Below, in pieces: positions 45,505 through 57,768 of a stretch of 64,000 bases of DNA (positions within the stretch are counted from its first letter, which is position 1; every line of letters begins with the position of its first letter). The DNA is from Tethya wilhelma (taxonomy: Eukaryota; Porifera; Demospongiae; Tethyida; Tethyidae), in NCBI GenBank assembly GCA_964030475.1, contig CAXIPT010000002.1, positions 3,350,454 through 3,414,453 of the forward strand, written 5' to 3'. The notes beneath the pieces were generated by a model. It was not told the origin of the DNA. It saw only the letters and a list, made by a program, of their open reading frames with translations, and did not search any database. The position numbers and the translations under genes are program-made.

Positions 45505-48500
45505 TATCATAAAGCCATGAACCTGACAATTTACTATCCTCTCGGAAAACTTCAAGATCTTCAGAAGATATAATCACAGTCAGCTATCAAACCAAGGTAT
45601 ACAATGCGTGGAAGCTAACTGATATAGATCAGTATTTTGATACTCTACTATAATACCATACAAATTTATTTGCATATATATCCACCATTAGACAAGCAGC
45701 TCAAGTCTTGAATGGTTACAAAACACTGGAAATATGTAAGCAGATGTAAAACAATTAAGCATTGATTTCTACAAATAGCACTGTTGTACATTAAAAAATC
45801 AACCAGAAATAAACACATCTATACAGGTATATAAGCAGTCATGCCATTAAACTTCAGCCAATGCACACTTCAAACACAAGCATCGAGGTGCAGGTATCAG
45901 AGAGTGACCGGGATGAGACAGAAAGGGTCAGGAAACACACAGTGACAGATTCAATTCATGCAAACGTACACCACAAATGCATATTTACATCATGCACACT
46001 CTTATTAAAATTTAATAGATTCAGCAAATTGATGAGGAAGAGTGCCAGTCTAACAGTGGTGGAAGTGACGACAATTCCTTTGAAAATGGCATGTGAGTCA
46101 CCACTAATTTGACAGACTTAACTAATTTGAAAGTGAAATTGTAACAGTTATATATAGCACTATGCTAGTGAGTATGAATTGAGATCTCTATTCTAGCTAC
46201 ATACATGATGATTATTGAATGGCATCAATCAATGCATTAGGTTTAGAAAGAAGTCTGTTACATTTAACCCAAGTACAGAGACATTAATGTCAGACACATT
46301 GGATCAGGTATGTAAACTTTAGGGCTAAATTAATTGATACAACATGTACAGTCATATAAAAAACCTACAATAATTATTCTACAAACAAACATTACGCACG
46401 CCTCATAATAATTATTATAACAGCAAGATTCACAAGTTGAGAACAAAGAAGAACAGGATAACCACAATGACAGACTTCAGGTTGCCACTGACAACACCAG
46501 TAATACAAATCAAAACAAGTAAGAAAAAAGTCTCAAATTCATACTCACTTACAACCACATAAAGTACACGAGACAGTGAAATTATTGAAAAAAAATGGAT
46601 ACTTAATCCAATTGTATTTACAACGTACAAGCTAGGCTACACAATAATTGACACACTATAAACAACAAAACATGCATGCCTATTATATCATGTGACATTG
46701 CACTTCAATCTGTGTATACAGACCTGCAAGCTTAGACACACAACAGCAGCAGCAGCCACTAACACAACCTCCATCCTCACCATCACCACCCCAACCTCAA
46801 GAAGTCGATTCAGAACTCAAGATTGAAGAACACCCACAGGTATGTACATGCACTGTAAATTATATCAAGGTGTGATACACAACTTAAGCTATCATAAAAA
46901 TAATGCCAATGAGTAATTCTGACACTGCATGAAATTTTTTACTAAACTTCCACAGCATGAGAAAAAGCCACAAGAATACATTGACCAGATAAAACGTCAC
47001 ATTGATTCGAGGCTCAAAGTGAAACTCCCCAAAGTCAAACTGATCGAAAAACTCGAACCGATCTTGACAATCCTCAATGGACTGCAAAAAGACCTGTCGA
47101 CAGATTCCACTGACCCTTGGGTCCAAGAGTTCGTTGCCACGCCAAACAGTGGACACGACGCACTGATTGATCTCATCCGTGACTTGATTGAAGAGCCAAC
47201 ATCCATGGAACGAAAGAACAAGAGGAAATACTCTGTACTGGAACGAAGCTCGGTAAGTTGAAGAAAATAATGGTCCTGTGACTGAATCAGATATGCATTC
47301 TTCATGAATTCAGGATTAATGTATGTATGTATGTCCATTTTGCCATTCAGGATTGTCTGGATGCTGCATTGCTGTGTTTACAATCACTGATTAAATATGA
47401 GGTAAAATAATTAAGAAGTTCTTTGATATAGGCCTAGATGTAGTATTTTGAATCAGACTCTATAATACTGCATATCAAAGCTATAATACATGACATAAAT
47501 TATTGTGTAACTTGAATGCTATATCTACATGCATGCAGACAGCACTAAAGATCATCTTGAAGAGTTATTTCAGCTCACACCTGCTAGTTCAATGCCTCTA
47601 CATCCCAACAGCATCATTCAGAGCAAAAACACTTGCACTTGAGGTTAGTTCATACATAACATACATATAAGGCTAGGGACCTGAGTGACTCGGTTTTTTG
47701 CCTGGCAATTTTAATTAGATACTTTAGTATATCTGAGCAAGCCAGGCATTGGGAGGGTTCTTTAGGTTTGGAATTGTTTGTAAAGAAAAATCATTCTGAA
47801 TTTGCATTATAGATCCATGTAGGTATTATAGTAGTATTCCAGCTCAGCTACGTTATCACTCTGGTTGCTATGCATTTTGTAGATTTTGTCAATCTTTGTT
47901 CAAGCTGAAGATGCTAGAGGAAAAGTGATCGAAGCTTTTGATCACTTCCGAACAGAAAGGAAAGAAAGAGTGAGGTTTGAAACACTCATAGACTCGCTTC
48001 AGCACAGAGGTACCCAATCCTCAGACACATCATACCAGGTTGGCCATGGCAATACTATAATTATGCTGAACTATATTGATCACAGTGAATTTTTAACCTT
48101 TCACAACTTAGGTAGCGGTGTTACACTTCATCAATGCTGTTGTGACAACCGCTAAAGGAGTCAACGAAAAGATTTTCTATCAGCAACAGTTTTTGGATGC
48201 CGGATTCAGACCAAGAGAAATGGAAAACGTATATGTATACATATATGGGCTTCATTTATGCTATCATTTGCAAAGTTAGAATGGATTGATAATGAATACT
48301 TAATGGATAACTTTTTTAGGCGATGAGCGGTAAAGGTTTGGATGAACTCCAGGAATGGCAGGAAAGTTATGTGGATGTCCAAAGGTTTGTGGATGACTTG
48401 GAGAGGTGCAAGAGTGAAAATGAACAGTTGAGCATTGAGGTATATGGCACCATGCTATGTGGCATTCGTGTGATCACACAATATGCAATTGTATGCACAG

Positions 48501-49301
48501 ACTCAGTACTGCTAAACTATTGGTAATTACCGTGTATCTATAATATTATTTTAACTGTTCCTGTTTTATTTGTTTTTTCAGCTTTTGCTTACAAAGAAAC
48601 AACTAGAAGAGGTATAATTAATTTTCAATTCTAAAACACATCAGTAGCTGAAACTGTACTGCATGCTTATTAGATTTTAGTTTAAGTTGAGCTTTTTTTT
48701 ATCAATTTCAGTCAACCAAACAATGTGATAAACTAGAGAAAGAGATTACCCTGCTCCAAGGAAAAGAAAAAATACTTCGTGATGAGGTATGTCACTTAAT
48801 TTTTCATCTAGTAGCTAGCGTACATTATCTTGAGAGTTAGGGGATATAGAGAGTCACACTAAGCAAAGAGTTGCTATAAAATGTGATTGTACTTGACAAA
48901 GTGTACCCGAATAGAGCTCTTGCAATCGACGTCATCAAAACCGGAAGCATTTTGAAATGATACTAGAATTAGTTATTTTTGCCAGACGGAAGTAAATGAC
49001 AGCTGCCCGTTTCTCCGTATTACTCTGTACATTTTTGCCGTATACGGAAGTGACTTATTTTACGTAATTGATAACAACTACATACACAGTTAAGACAGGC
49101 TCAGCAGTATCTTCACAAAGCAAAGTTGGACAGAGAATTTCTCAAAGACCAAACAAAAGAAGTAAGTAAAAATGAATACTTATCATCATGGTATGTCATC
49201 GATGGATTTTGTATACTCTATAGCTAATGCTGAAAGTTGACTACCAAAATCCCGAAGATCTAAGGAGCTCTCCTAGATCATGGGGACACAGGAACTACTA
49301 A
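42780..49301 (+). CDS. Formin-related protein: InsP3R-like beta-trefoil + GBD/FH3 + coiled coil, no FH2
   Basis: About 22 short exons. 42780-42931, 43250-43310, 43505-43578, 44009-44106, 44198-44278 and 44355-44437 encode a region like the InsP3-receptor N-terminus: LKFGDRVLVCV, STFKIV, CIGDELQLEHSVTKDVVAID, VHYREQVVLEA. An acidic, Gln/Pro-rich linker follows (45515 to 46840, with QQQQQPLTQPPSSPSPPQPQ). 46954-47252 encodes a GTPase-binding-type region. 47350-48440 encodes FH3 (CLQSLIKYE; EAFDHFRTERKERVRFETLI; VAVLHFINAVVTTAKGVNEK). Coiled-coil exons run to a stop at 49299. No FH1 or FH2 follows. Bases 43524-44479 recur at 44495-45446 after an N, probably the other allele; only one set should count. 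Exon borders are by eye. Confidence 0.7.
44495..45446 (+). repeat. Duplicate of 43524-44479 after a contig join
   Basis: About 950 bases nearly identical to 43524-44479, containing the same four exons with scattered substitutions and small indels. It starts directly after the N at 44494. This is the pattern of an unmerged second haplotype. A true tandem exon duplication is the alternative. Confidence 0.8.
45471..45502. repeat. (CA)n microsatellite
   Basis: Pure CA repeat in an intron of the first formin-related gene. Confidence 0.95.
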
Positions 49302-50128
49302 GACCAACCAATTGAAGACTATATATCACTACTAAATAAACTAAAAATAACCTTTATTGTACCAAATACAACACCATTATCATTTGTATATTGTATTACA
49401 TAACCAGTTAGAGATAGGTATTTCATATAGCAGATCGTAGCTAGTAATCTAAGGACTCAAAAACATAATATGGACTTAGTCTAATAAGAATACACTGACT
49501 AAATAAAACTTTTGTGATAACAATAATTCAGAGTTTACGATAATGATACAAGATTATTGTCATTAATATAATTGTCATCACATGTAACATAATACTACTG
49601 CATGATCTATTGTAAAATGTTTAACCAATTTTGTCAAGTATGCTATTATAGTACAATGAACAGTATTAGTCTGAGATTTTTTTGTTACTTGGAAACTATT
49701 TACTAGTTCACCCTTTTTCCTCTTGGCTTGGCTTAATTGTTTGGTTTGCATGGAGACACTTGCAAGCAACTCCCCCAATGGGAGTAATTTTGTTTATCCA
49801 ATGAAGAAGCAACTACTGTGTAAGAGTCAACTTAAACGGCATATGAAATCTTCCAAAAAGAGAAGTAAGATGCACATGCACCATCACCTCAGCGTGCAAA
49901 GAATCAATGACTCACAAAAGCTTCATAAACCACAACACCTTGTTTATGCTTCAAACGATAAAAATGCTATCCTATAGTCGTTCCTGTTCAGTCACACATA
50001 AAGACTAAGTTGCCACTCATCCAGCAAACAAGTATACTGCAGCATTTTAACTGTGTGCAAGGATTTATAGCAACAATTGAGCTAAAGCTATTTGCATCAA
50101 AAATTTTCAAGACAAAGTGATCATTACA

Positions 50129-53100
50129 ATGGCAAAGATTTATAAGGTAAACAGTAGAGGCAGTATAGTGCAAGAGGAACATGTGCCTGTGTGCTTTGGT
50201 GATAAAGTCAAGCTGCTGGTTACACCAGAGAAAGAAGCAAAAGACAATGAATCAACATCAAAGTAAGAAACTTAGTTTCCCCTCAGAATGCATTCTATTG
50301 TAAATGAGTCAGTTCATGGCAAAGTTAATGTGTTGCTTTGAATAAAACTCAGAAGCAGTGACCTTGAGATGGACATTTTGCTGAATGAGCTTATTGGTGA
50401 AGCTGATGACTCCTCTCCTGAACGTAAGAATTTACGCTAACGAAGAGCATGCAACAGATATATGAATTTTAACAGAAGCATTAGAGCAATTGCACATGCA
50501 CGTGCGCTGTGTACATACAGAAATGGTGTTTCAAGTACTTGATGGAAATGCAATGGAGAGCCAAAGTTTTTTCAATGATAGCACCCAACTCCAAGATGTA
50601 CTGCAGGTATACTACTAGCTATAAAGGACATGAAGCATGTGCTGCATGCATGATTCATGGCGAAAGAATTGATCCTATGACATGTAAATGCATAAACAGT
50701 CACTAGAAGAAGGAGAAACCAATGATTTCGGGATGGGCATTGGAAGTGAAGAAACAAGTGGAAGTCATGGTTCCATATACTATGAAGAAAAAGTTCATGT
50801 GAGCTAGTGATATTATGACCATGACTGCATGACATTGTATATTCTCCATTAGGGCCTGTAGGGTCTCAAACTGAATAGATATATGGATAAGAGAAAACAT
50901 GCTTTAATTCAAATTCTTTTGAAGAAGCAAATTTGTAGCACAATTGAGTGTATGCAGTGGTCCATTTGTATCACAGCAACAATAATTAATGTACAATAGA
51001 ACTCCATGCTCAGTTAGGTGAGCACAAAAAAAAACAACAGTTGGATACAGCCATCGATCAGTTTGGAACACAATTAAGAGCCTATAAATCAGTGACAATT
51101 AGAGACCACCCTTTGTAGTCATAACTTTTCCACATTTACATGCCACTAGAGTTAAGTGTGTTTGGACATAAATCACTCTTTACCGGCCATTAACACTACA
51201 AGGAAGTTATTAACCTTGAGAGCAATCAAGAGAAAACTTTCTTGGAAAAAGTCAATTATTAAGTTTTTGACAGTCCCCTATTGACTAGATTGCATCACAA
51301 GTGAACTTATGACATGCAATGTCATAATCACAAACTATGAAGAACAACACTTCTAAGAAATGTTGTCGACTAGTGTCAGGGCTTGAAAATCCAAACTTGA
51401 TTTAATAACATGTGTTTATACCCAGTATGATGTATTTTTGCTATCATTGTATACAGTTGCAACATGTTGCCACAAAGAAATATGTTGCCTTCAGGAATGA
51501 TGAGGAGGCCACTAATGGAGATCAACAAAGAGTACGTATATAGTTTGACTCACAGCATGACATTGTAATTTGTTGTGTACCAGTGATTGTATGAACTGCA
51601 TGCATGTGATGTTTCTATACATTGCCATGCATTGCCTCCATACATGTGCTTTGATAGGTTTACCTCAGAGAAGGTTTCGGGTCGGAGTGTGTCTTCAAAC
51701 TGTTTACAATGAAGGAAGGATGCGCAATGCTAGACGAGGTAAACCTAGACATAATAATTATTTATTATTAATACAAAAAAAAGTTAAAATTAGAGTCAAT
51801 GGCTTATTTTTGCACCACGATTAAGGTTCTCTATGGATCACAAGTGATTTTCAAAACAACCGATTTTAATGCTAAAGTAGTCTTCACTGGAACATTGTAA
51901 GTAAACAAAAAATCATTGTATAAACTCTTCAGCTATAGTGCTATAGCTGCATTGCCACTTGTAGCTACCTTTTTTAAAGTATTTCAATGCATTAAGCTGA
52001 TACAATATCTTCATCATTCATTTATTATAATAAACATGCATGCAGCATCAAGCACGAACACAGTCAGCTATCATTGGAAGCTCATCTTGGAAGCAGACTT
52101 TCTGAATCATGTGGCACACTGGCTGATATACCAGAGGTCTTTGAAAGGAGCACAAACAATTCACCAGTAAATAGCTAGCTATAAACCACACACCCAAACA
52201 TGAACTATTGATTGTACACATGTGTTCTACAATAGGAACCGGAAAATAGTGATCGTAATGAAGCTCCAGATGCAAATGCCACAGAAGTAACACTGCACAG
52301 TCAGGCTAATAATGGCAATGCTAGTGCTCCTCAAGCAACAGAAGCAATAACAAATGGCCACATGTAAGTCCAAGTATAGGTATATAAACCAACACACACT
52401 AGACCGTCTACGTAAGCACATAACTATTATAATAATGACAGATTGTGCATGCATATTGACACAACGCTCCTTCCATGCATACATGCAGCTAGCATTAATC
52501 GTATGTGTGTACATTTTGTATAGAAACAGTCTGAACCATTTGATGACCTCTCCTTCTAATTCCATCACACCTGTTTCTCCACAAAATACAAACATTTCAC
52601 AACCAACTCAGTTAGAAGTGGAGTCGCCTATTCAGGCTATTGCTGTGAAGGTGATAGAAATTCAATAAACGTTTGATTTGATGCTTGTCTATTCATTTTG
52701 TCATCATTATTCCAGCTCTCTACATGTGCATGCCACTGATTTTTTTATGCAGGTTCCAATGAAACCAAGCATGTGTGTGGAACAATTACAAAGGCATGTC
52801 AGTCCTAAACTAAAGATCAAACAGCCCAAAAAGAAACACCTCAAACATCTCCAACCCATTCCAACACTCCTCCAAGACCTTCAAGATGAACTCAATGACG
52901 ATACGTGGCTCATGGACTTTGTGAGTGAGACTAGTCAAGGTCACATGGCACTCATTGAGATGATCCAAGACCTGGTGGTCAATCCCACTGTGCCAAGCAA
53001 GAGGAAAAAACGGGCAAGGTATTCTGTACTGCAAAGAGAACCAGTAAGTCTGTGCACAAAAACATACTCATACACATGTATACAGTAACTCATTACAATA

Positions 53101-54727
53101 GTCAGTAAAATTTATGAGGTTTTGAGTCTTTTTTTCTGACCTTCTGTAGGACTACATAGACACAGCTCTTCAGTGTATGAAAGCACTTATGAGCAATAAG
53201 GTAAACATTAATTTTACTTCAACCAGCTATATATAGGCCGATATTCACGAATAAATTTCTAAACAATTTAACAGGAAGGGAAGGCAGCTGTTCTTCGCCA
53301 TGACTCCTCAAGTTTATACCAACAGCTTGGCTACTGCCTCTACAGACGAGGATGCATCGCCAAGACACTTGTACTTCAGGTACACACACACACACACACA
53401 CACACACATTCAGTCTGGATTTATTATAGCCATAAAATGTAGTGTTTATTACAGAAATCCAGGAATTCAACTTTCGTAAACATCAGTTATCGTCTTTTAT
53501 TATAGATCATGTCTTCCATAATGGACGCTGAGCATGGTCATTCCATGGTGATAAAATTGCTCGACCACTTCAAAGTCTTGGGAAATGAAAAGAACCGTTT
53601 CAAAGTTGTTGTGGAGAGACTTGCAAAGAAAGATAGCAACAAAGACACAGAGGAAAGATATCAGGTAAGGAAGGTATAAAATGGCCATCAATTTTTTGAA
53701 TCGTGCAAGATATACCGTATAGCGGGAAATTTTCGTGGGGGAAAATTTTTGCGTTTTCATCTTGAATAGAAATTCACGGGGAAAATTTTCGTGGATTGCG
53801 TCTCAACTATACGTGACAACCACATACCTTACAAATTTCGTGGGGGAAAATTTTCGCGGAAAGCTGCCAAACCGCGAAATTCGCAAAAATTTTTCCCCAC
53901 GAAAATTTCCCGCTATACGGTAGTTGATCAAATCTAACCATGATGCCCTAATTGTAGGTGGCTGCACTACACTTCCTTAATGGGGTGGTACAAAAAGCAG
54001 AGGGATTGAACACGAAAGTGTTTTACCAACAACAAATCCTCGAAGCAGGATTTGAGCTACAGCAGTTTGAATCGGTAAGTACAAATGTACAAAAAAATAT
54101 TGTTACTAAATCATTAAGTATGCATGAGGAATGTTGTGGACAATATAGAGTGATGAAGATGTGATGTGTGAACTCAAAGTGTGGAGAGAAGGATTCATTG
54201 ACGTTCAACAATGCATGGACAAGCAAGAGGAGTTACGTGGAAACGTAGCAGAGGCAAAAGTAGAGGTTAGAAAAGCATACTGTACATCATTCTATAGCTA
54301 GTTTAAAATAATTGTGGTATGCTTTACAACGTCTTGGCATAATTACTTGAGCTTGATCGAGTGTTAGTTCAAACAACAATCTATATTTTTCCAGATTGAA
54401 AAACTTAACGACAAGTTGAAGGAGTCTGGCGAGCAACAGAAAGTCATTGAAGCTGAAAAAAGAACAGTACATAACAAACTTATAATTATAATACAATAGT
54501 ACTATAACAAACACACGTGTACACATACACACATACACACATAGGAAACTCTAAAGTCTGATGCACTAGAAATACAAGTCCGTACTTTGCAAGAAAAGGT
54601 CAGTAATCTATCTAGTGTAGCTCTAAACATGACAAATTAATTATGAATGAAATCGAAACATCTTATACTTCAGCTCAAGCAAACACAAAGAAGTCTGAGA
54701 TACAGTCTCTCATCCAAACAGGCAATG
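50129..54727 (+). CDS. Formin N-terminal half: InsP3R-like beta-trefoil + GBD/FH3 + coiled coil
   Basis: Exons 50129-50262, 50352-50423, 50476-50605, 50700-50798, 51458-51533, 51659-51738, 51826-51898 and 52045-52168 encode CFGDKVKLLV, EEKVHLQHVATKKYVAFRND, GSECVFKLFTMKEGC and VLYGSQVIFKTTDFN. This is the same trefoil-like pattern as the upstream paralogue. A low-complexity linker follows (52236-52650). 52753-53043 is GBD-like. 53150-54265 is FH3: ALQCMKALMSNKEGKAAVLR, KLLDHFKVLGNEKNRFKVVV, VAALHFLNGVVQKAEGLNTK, FYQQQILEAGF. Coiled-coil exons run to 54727. FH3 autoinhibits diaphanous-type formins and is controlled by Rho GTPases. No FH1 or FH2 lasso was found before 57663. The 3' half lies at 58002-59877 in mixed orientation. 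Confidence 0.75.
53715..53920. mobile_element. MITE, CCGTATAGCGGGAAA family (copy 3)
   Basis: Ends CCGTATAGCGGGAAATTTTC and GAAAATTTCCCGCTATACGG are perfect inverted repeats flanked by TA. It lies in an FH3 intron. It is the least diverged of the three copies. Confidence 0.9.
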
Positions 54728-54779
54728 GTGAGCAATAATGATATAGATTGACAATACATGCAGTCAAGTAATAACGCTT

Positions 54780-54957
54780 TCTCAATAAGATCCAGAAATT
54801 CTCAGTCCGGTTTAGAATCTAAGCAATTTAAGATATGCAAATGATATGCACATATCTGTTCATTAATTGGTGGTACTACAACCATTTGCCTACAACAGGG
54901 TGTTTAGATTCTAAGCATTTAGAATCCGGACTCAGAAGTTTCCGGATCTTATTGAGA
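54780..54957. mobile_element. MITE with CTCAATAAGATCC ends
   Basis: The left arm (CTCAATAAGATCCAGAAA.. to TTTAGAATCTAAGCA) is mirrored at the right (TGCTTAGAATCTA on the other strand). Arms are about 45 bp, total about 178 bp. Intronic in the formin region. Confidence 0.8.
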
Positions 54958-55064
54958 ATGTGTTTAATGTAATATTAACATACGCACTGAGCATATTGAT
55001 AAATGAATGGAAGTCAATCATGTATGATACCACTGATATACTCCATGGAATGCCCATGAGTTCA

Positions 55065-55139
55065 AATATAGCTTAGAGGAAAAAGCATTTGACTAAAAAT
55101 TGAAAGACTTGCAGGATTAAATTTCAAATCGATCCCAGC
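55065..55139 (+). mobile_element. tRNA-derived SINE head, degraded
   Basis: TAGCTTAGAGG, then AAAAGCATTTGACT and a B-box-like TTTCAAATCGATCCCAGC. Related to the copy at 56027. It ends just before the N at 55148. Confidence 0.5.
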
Positions 55140-55148
55140 AGGATTAAN

Positions 55149-55470
55149 AACATAATGGTCTCCTACCACCCTCTGGTGGACTAGAATTAAGAGTTGAGTT
55201 ACAAACTAACTTGTAAGCCATCATGCCTATCTCTGCTGACAACATAATGGTCTCCTACCACCCTCTGGTGGACTAGAATTAAGAGTTGAGTCACAAACTA
55301 ACTTGTAAGCCATCATGCCTATCTCTGTTGACAACATATAATGGTCTCCTACCACCCTCTGGTGGACTAGAATTAAGAATTGAGCCTCTGGTGGAGTGAT
55401 GAACTAACTTGTAAGCCATCAATCATGCCTATCTGTGTCAAAACAAAATGGCCCTCAGGTGGACTAGAAT
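55149..55470. repeat. ~89-base tandem repeat, about 3.5 copies
   Basis: Units start at about 55150, 55242 and 55336, with a partial fourth. Each contains ATAATGGTCTCCTACCACCC, GGTGGACTAGAATTA and TAAGCCATCATGCCTATCTC. The N at 55148 suggests the array collapsed in assembly. A single related copy sits in a tectonic intron at 34485. Confidence 0.9.
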
Positions 55471-55691
55471 TACGAGCAAAAACAAACAAACAAACAAAAA
55501 AAAACAAAAAAAACAAAAAACTTATCCTTGGACAACCAGGACAAGGCCTCATGGTGAAGCCACATGGACCATCCACCAGACAAGAGATATTATGTATAGC
55601 CAGTCGCCACAAGAATGACCTGAACTACACCAGTGGGTGAAGCGTGCAGGTGGGAGGATAGGTATGCCTCATTGACCACGGAATAAATCCA

Positions 55692-55762
55692 TACATACTA
55701 ACATGTACATGCATGTAATGTACATGTACATGCATGTATTGTACATGTACATGCATGTATTC
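55692..55762. repeat. ~22-base tandem repeat of palindromic units
   Basis: Three copies of ACATGTACATGCATGTAWTG. Each unit contains the self-complementary words ACATGT, TGTACA and ATGCAT. Confidence 0.85.
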
Positions 55763-56026
55763 GGACATATAGCATGCATGCCATAAACATGTATGTATAC
55801 ATAAAAATTTACATAAAGTGGATGTTAAGGGATATTACGTGTGCAGAAGCTATTTCTTCTGTAGACACAATAAACAGAGCGTGAAACCACAACTTGATGG
55901 AGTGAACATAATATCGTTCATGTGCTGGAACAAATCCTCTTGTGAGGTAAGCATAGAGGTGGTGTGAAATTGAACAAAATTTCAATGCACGTGCCTGGAA
56001 AATCATCAGAAACAATCTTGAGATCT

Positions 56027-56099
56027 AGCTGGGATTTGAACCCAGATCTTTCAAATTCTATACAGTTGAATGCTCTGACCACTGAGCTACTAGAGCTCA
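56027..56099 (-). mobile_element. tRNA-derived SINE head, best preserved
   Basis: On the minus strand, TAGTAGCTCAGTGGTCAGAG (A box) and, 38 bases on, GGTTCAAATCC (B box) have tRNA spacing, and the ends can pair as an acceptor-like stem. The sequence continues beyond tRNA length, so a SINE is more likely than a functional tRNA gene. Confidence 0.65.
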
Positions 56100-57037
56100 C
56101 TGACATTGTAGTAAAGAATGCAATAACTACTATTCATAGACACACTAGTTGACTTCCAAACTAGATCTCAAGGCCTACATGTAATGGCATGACCCACATG
56201 ATGTAAATACATGACCAGCATATTCCTTCTGACACAGAAAAGCGTACCGTGCATAATATCAAGACTAGTTTCGTAGGTAGGAGTAGCATAAAATAATTTT
56301 TGATATGGGTGGTGCGATTGTTGTACTCACACAAAAAAGCCATGAGGTCCTTTGTTTCTCTTTATCTACATACCTCAGCTCACACCCATTGCAGCTGGGA
56401 GTATAGCAGTACTGTCTGAGGTCAAACACACATCAAACAGGCTATCTGAGCTACTGAGGGTTTAGTAAGTGTCTGTACTTTATTTACAAGAGTATAATAG
56501 TTTTGGAAAACTGAACTCTTAGTAAAGTAGCTTAGTTCACTTACTGGAAAATGTTAATAAGAAAAGCTTATAGTCAGTGTCACCAGTCATTAAATAACCG
56601 AATAAGAATATGACTACTACAAGGGAATTATTTACTGAGTACTAAGCTATTGAAGAATTTGGTACGTTTCTGAAATTCTTACGTAGGAACATACACTATA
56701 CTAATGACCAATGTTAGTCTGTGAACGTCACTGAGCACTTAATAACTGAAGTAGAATGTGATTGCTATTAGGCTCTTATTACTGAGGTCAAAGTTTAAAC
56801 ACAAAATATGATAACCGAAATCTCAAGCAATATAATTGCCAAGTGCATTAGGGAGGCAACTTCCTGCACTCAGTGTACCACTAGTTAGATATAGGAACAT
56901 ACAAACACTGAGAAATGAAAGAGTGATCCATGCTTGATTGATACAAATATAAATTGGCTACAGTCTACAGATTGGTACAATAGCTAATTATTATAATCAT
57001 TAGAATACATTGATAGCTACTAAGCTATTTTTAGAAG

Positions 57038-57329
57038 TTTTGGTATGCGTTTAGCATTCACGAACAAGGATCGTGTGTTTGACCTGCGTGAAAGTCAAGC
57101 CCTATCTATCGTAACGTCAGCTGGGTGTTGTTTACATCTCAGGTGAAGCTAAGAAGCCTTGAAACAATCTCAGTCTTCGTCAGTTTTGCCAACAGAGAAA
57201 CCCTTCGTCAAAACGTTAACAATTCCTTCAATTACAACTAAAAATAAATATATGCATACCAGTAATTATTTTCGTTACTTAATCTCTTTTTTGTTAAGTA
57301 AGTAGACTAGAGAAGCTTTTAGGGAACAG

Positions 57330-57375
<46 letters not shown>

Positions 57376-57662
57376 GTGTGTGTGTGTGGATGTCTTCGTG
57401 CAAACGTACAGCACCAAATCAGAACTAAAATGTGTGTGTATTACAACTGTCCGCTGGCCGAGATATCCCCCAGGGAGTCGAAGCTTACTTTAGACGCTCA
57501 CACAAGCATGCAGAGATGCTAGCTAGCACAAACAACTAAGTGCTGATCTGTGACAACAATGAAAATAGTTTTAATAGCATGAAAACTTCAGAACTTTCCA
57601 ACTAAATGACTACAAACTCTGAAATTATTCGATAGATATCGGATGCACTGCTTGCACAGTCG
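57038..57662 (+). repeat. ~600-base inverted repeat, left arm
   Basis: Reverse complement of 63391-63992 with few mismatches. It includes a GT microsatellite. Both arms end at an N (57663 and 63993), so the two contig ends probably represent the same locus or its two alleles. Confidence 0.85.
57331..57388. repeat. (GT)n microsatellite
   Basis: GT repeat inside the left arm of the inverted repeat. Its mirror is the CA repeat at 63660-63701. Confidence 0.95.
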
Positions 57663-57768
57663 NTGCTCGCAGAAGCTGTAAGAACTGAGTTAAGGATGTT
57701 GTACAAACCAAACCCTCTTGATTAATTAACCATCTATAGGCTATAGCCTCCCATGCCAAGCAAAAGTT

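Noticed and set aside
49723..49977. 84-residue plus-strand frame between the two formin-related genes
   Set aside because: No similarity, no splice context and simple composition; treated as intergenic.
56027..56099. Functional tRNA gene
   Set aside because: A and B boxes are good but the stems and anticodon arm are degraded, and related copies lie nearby; a SINE head explains it better.
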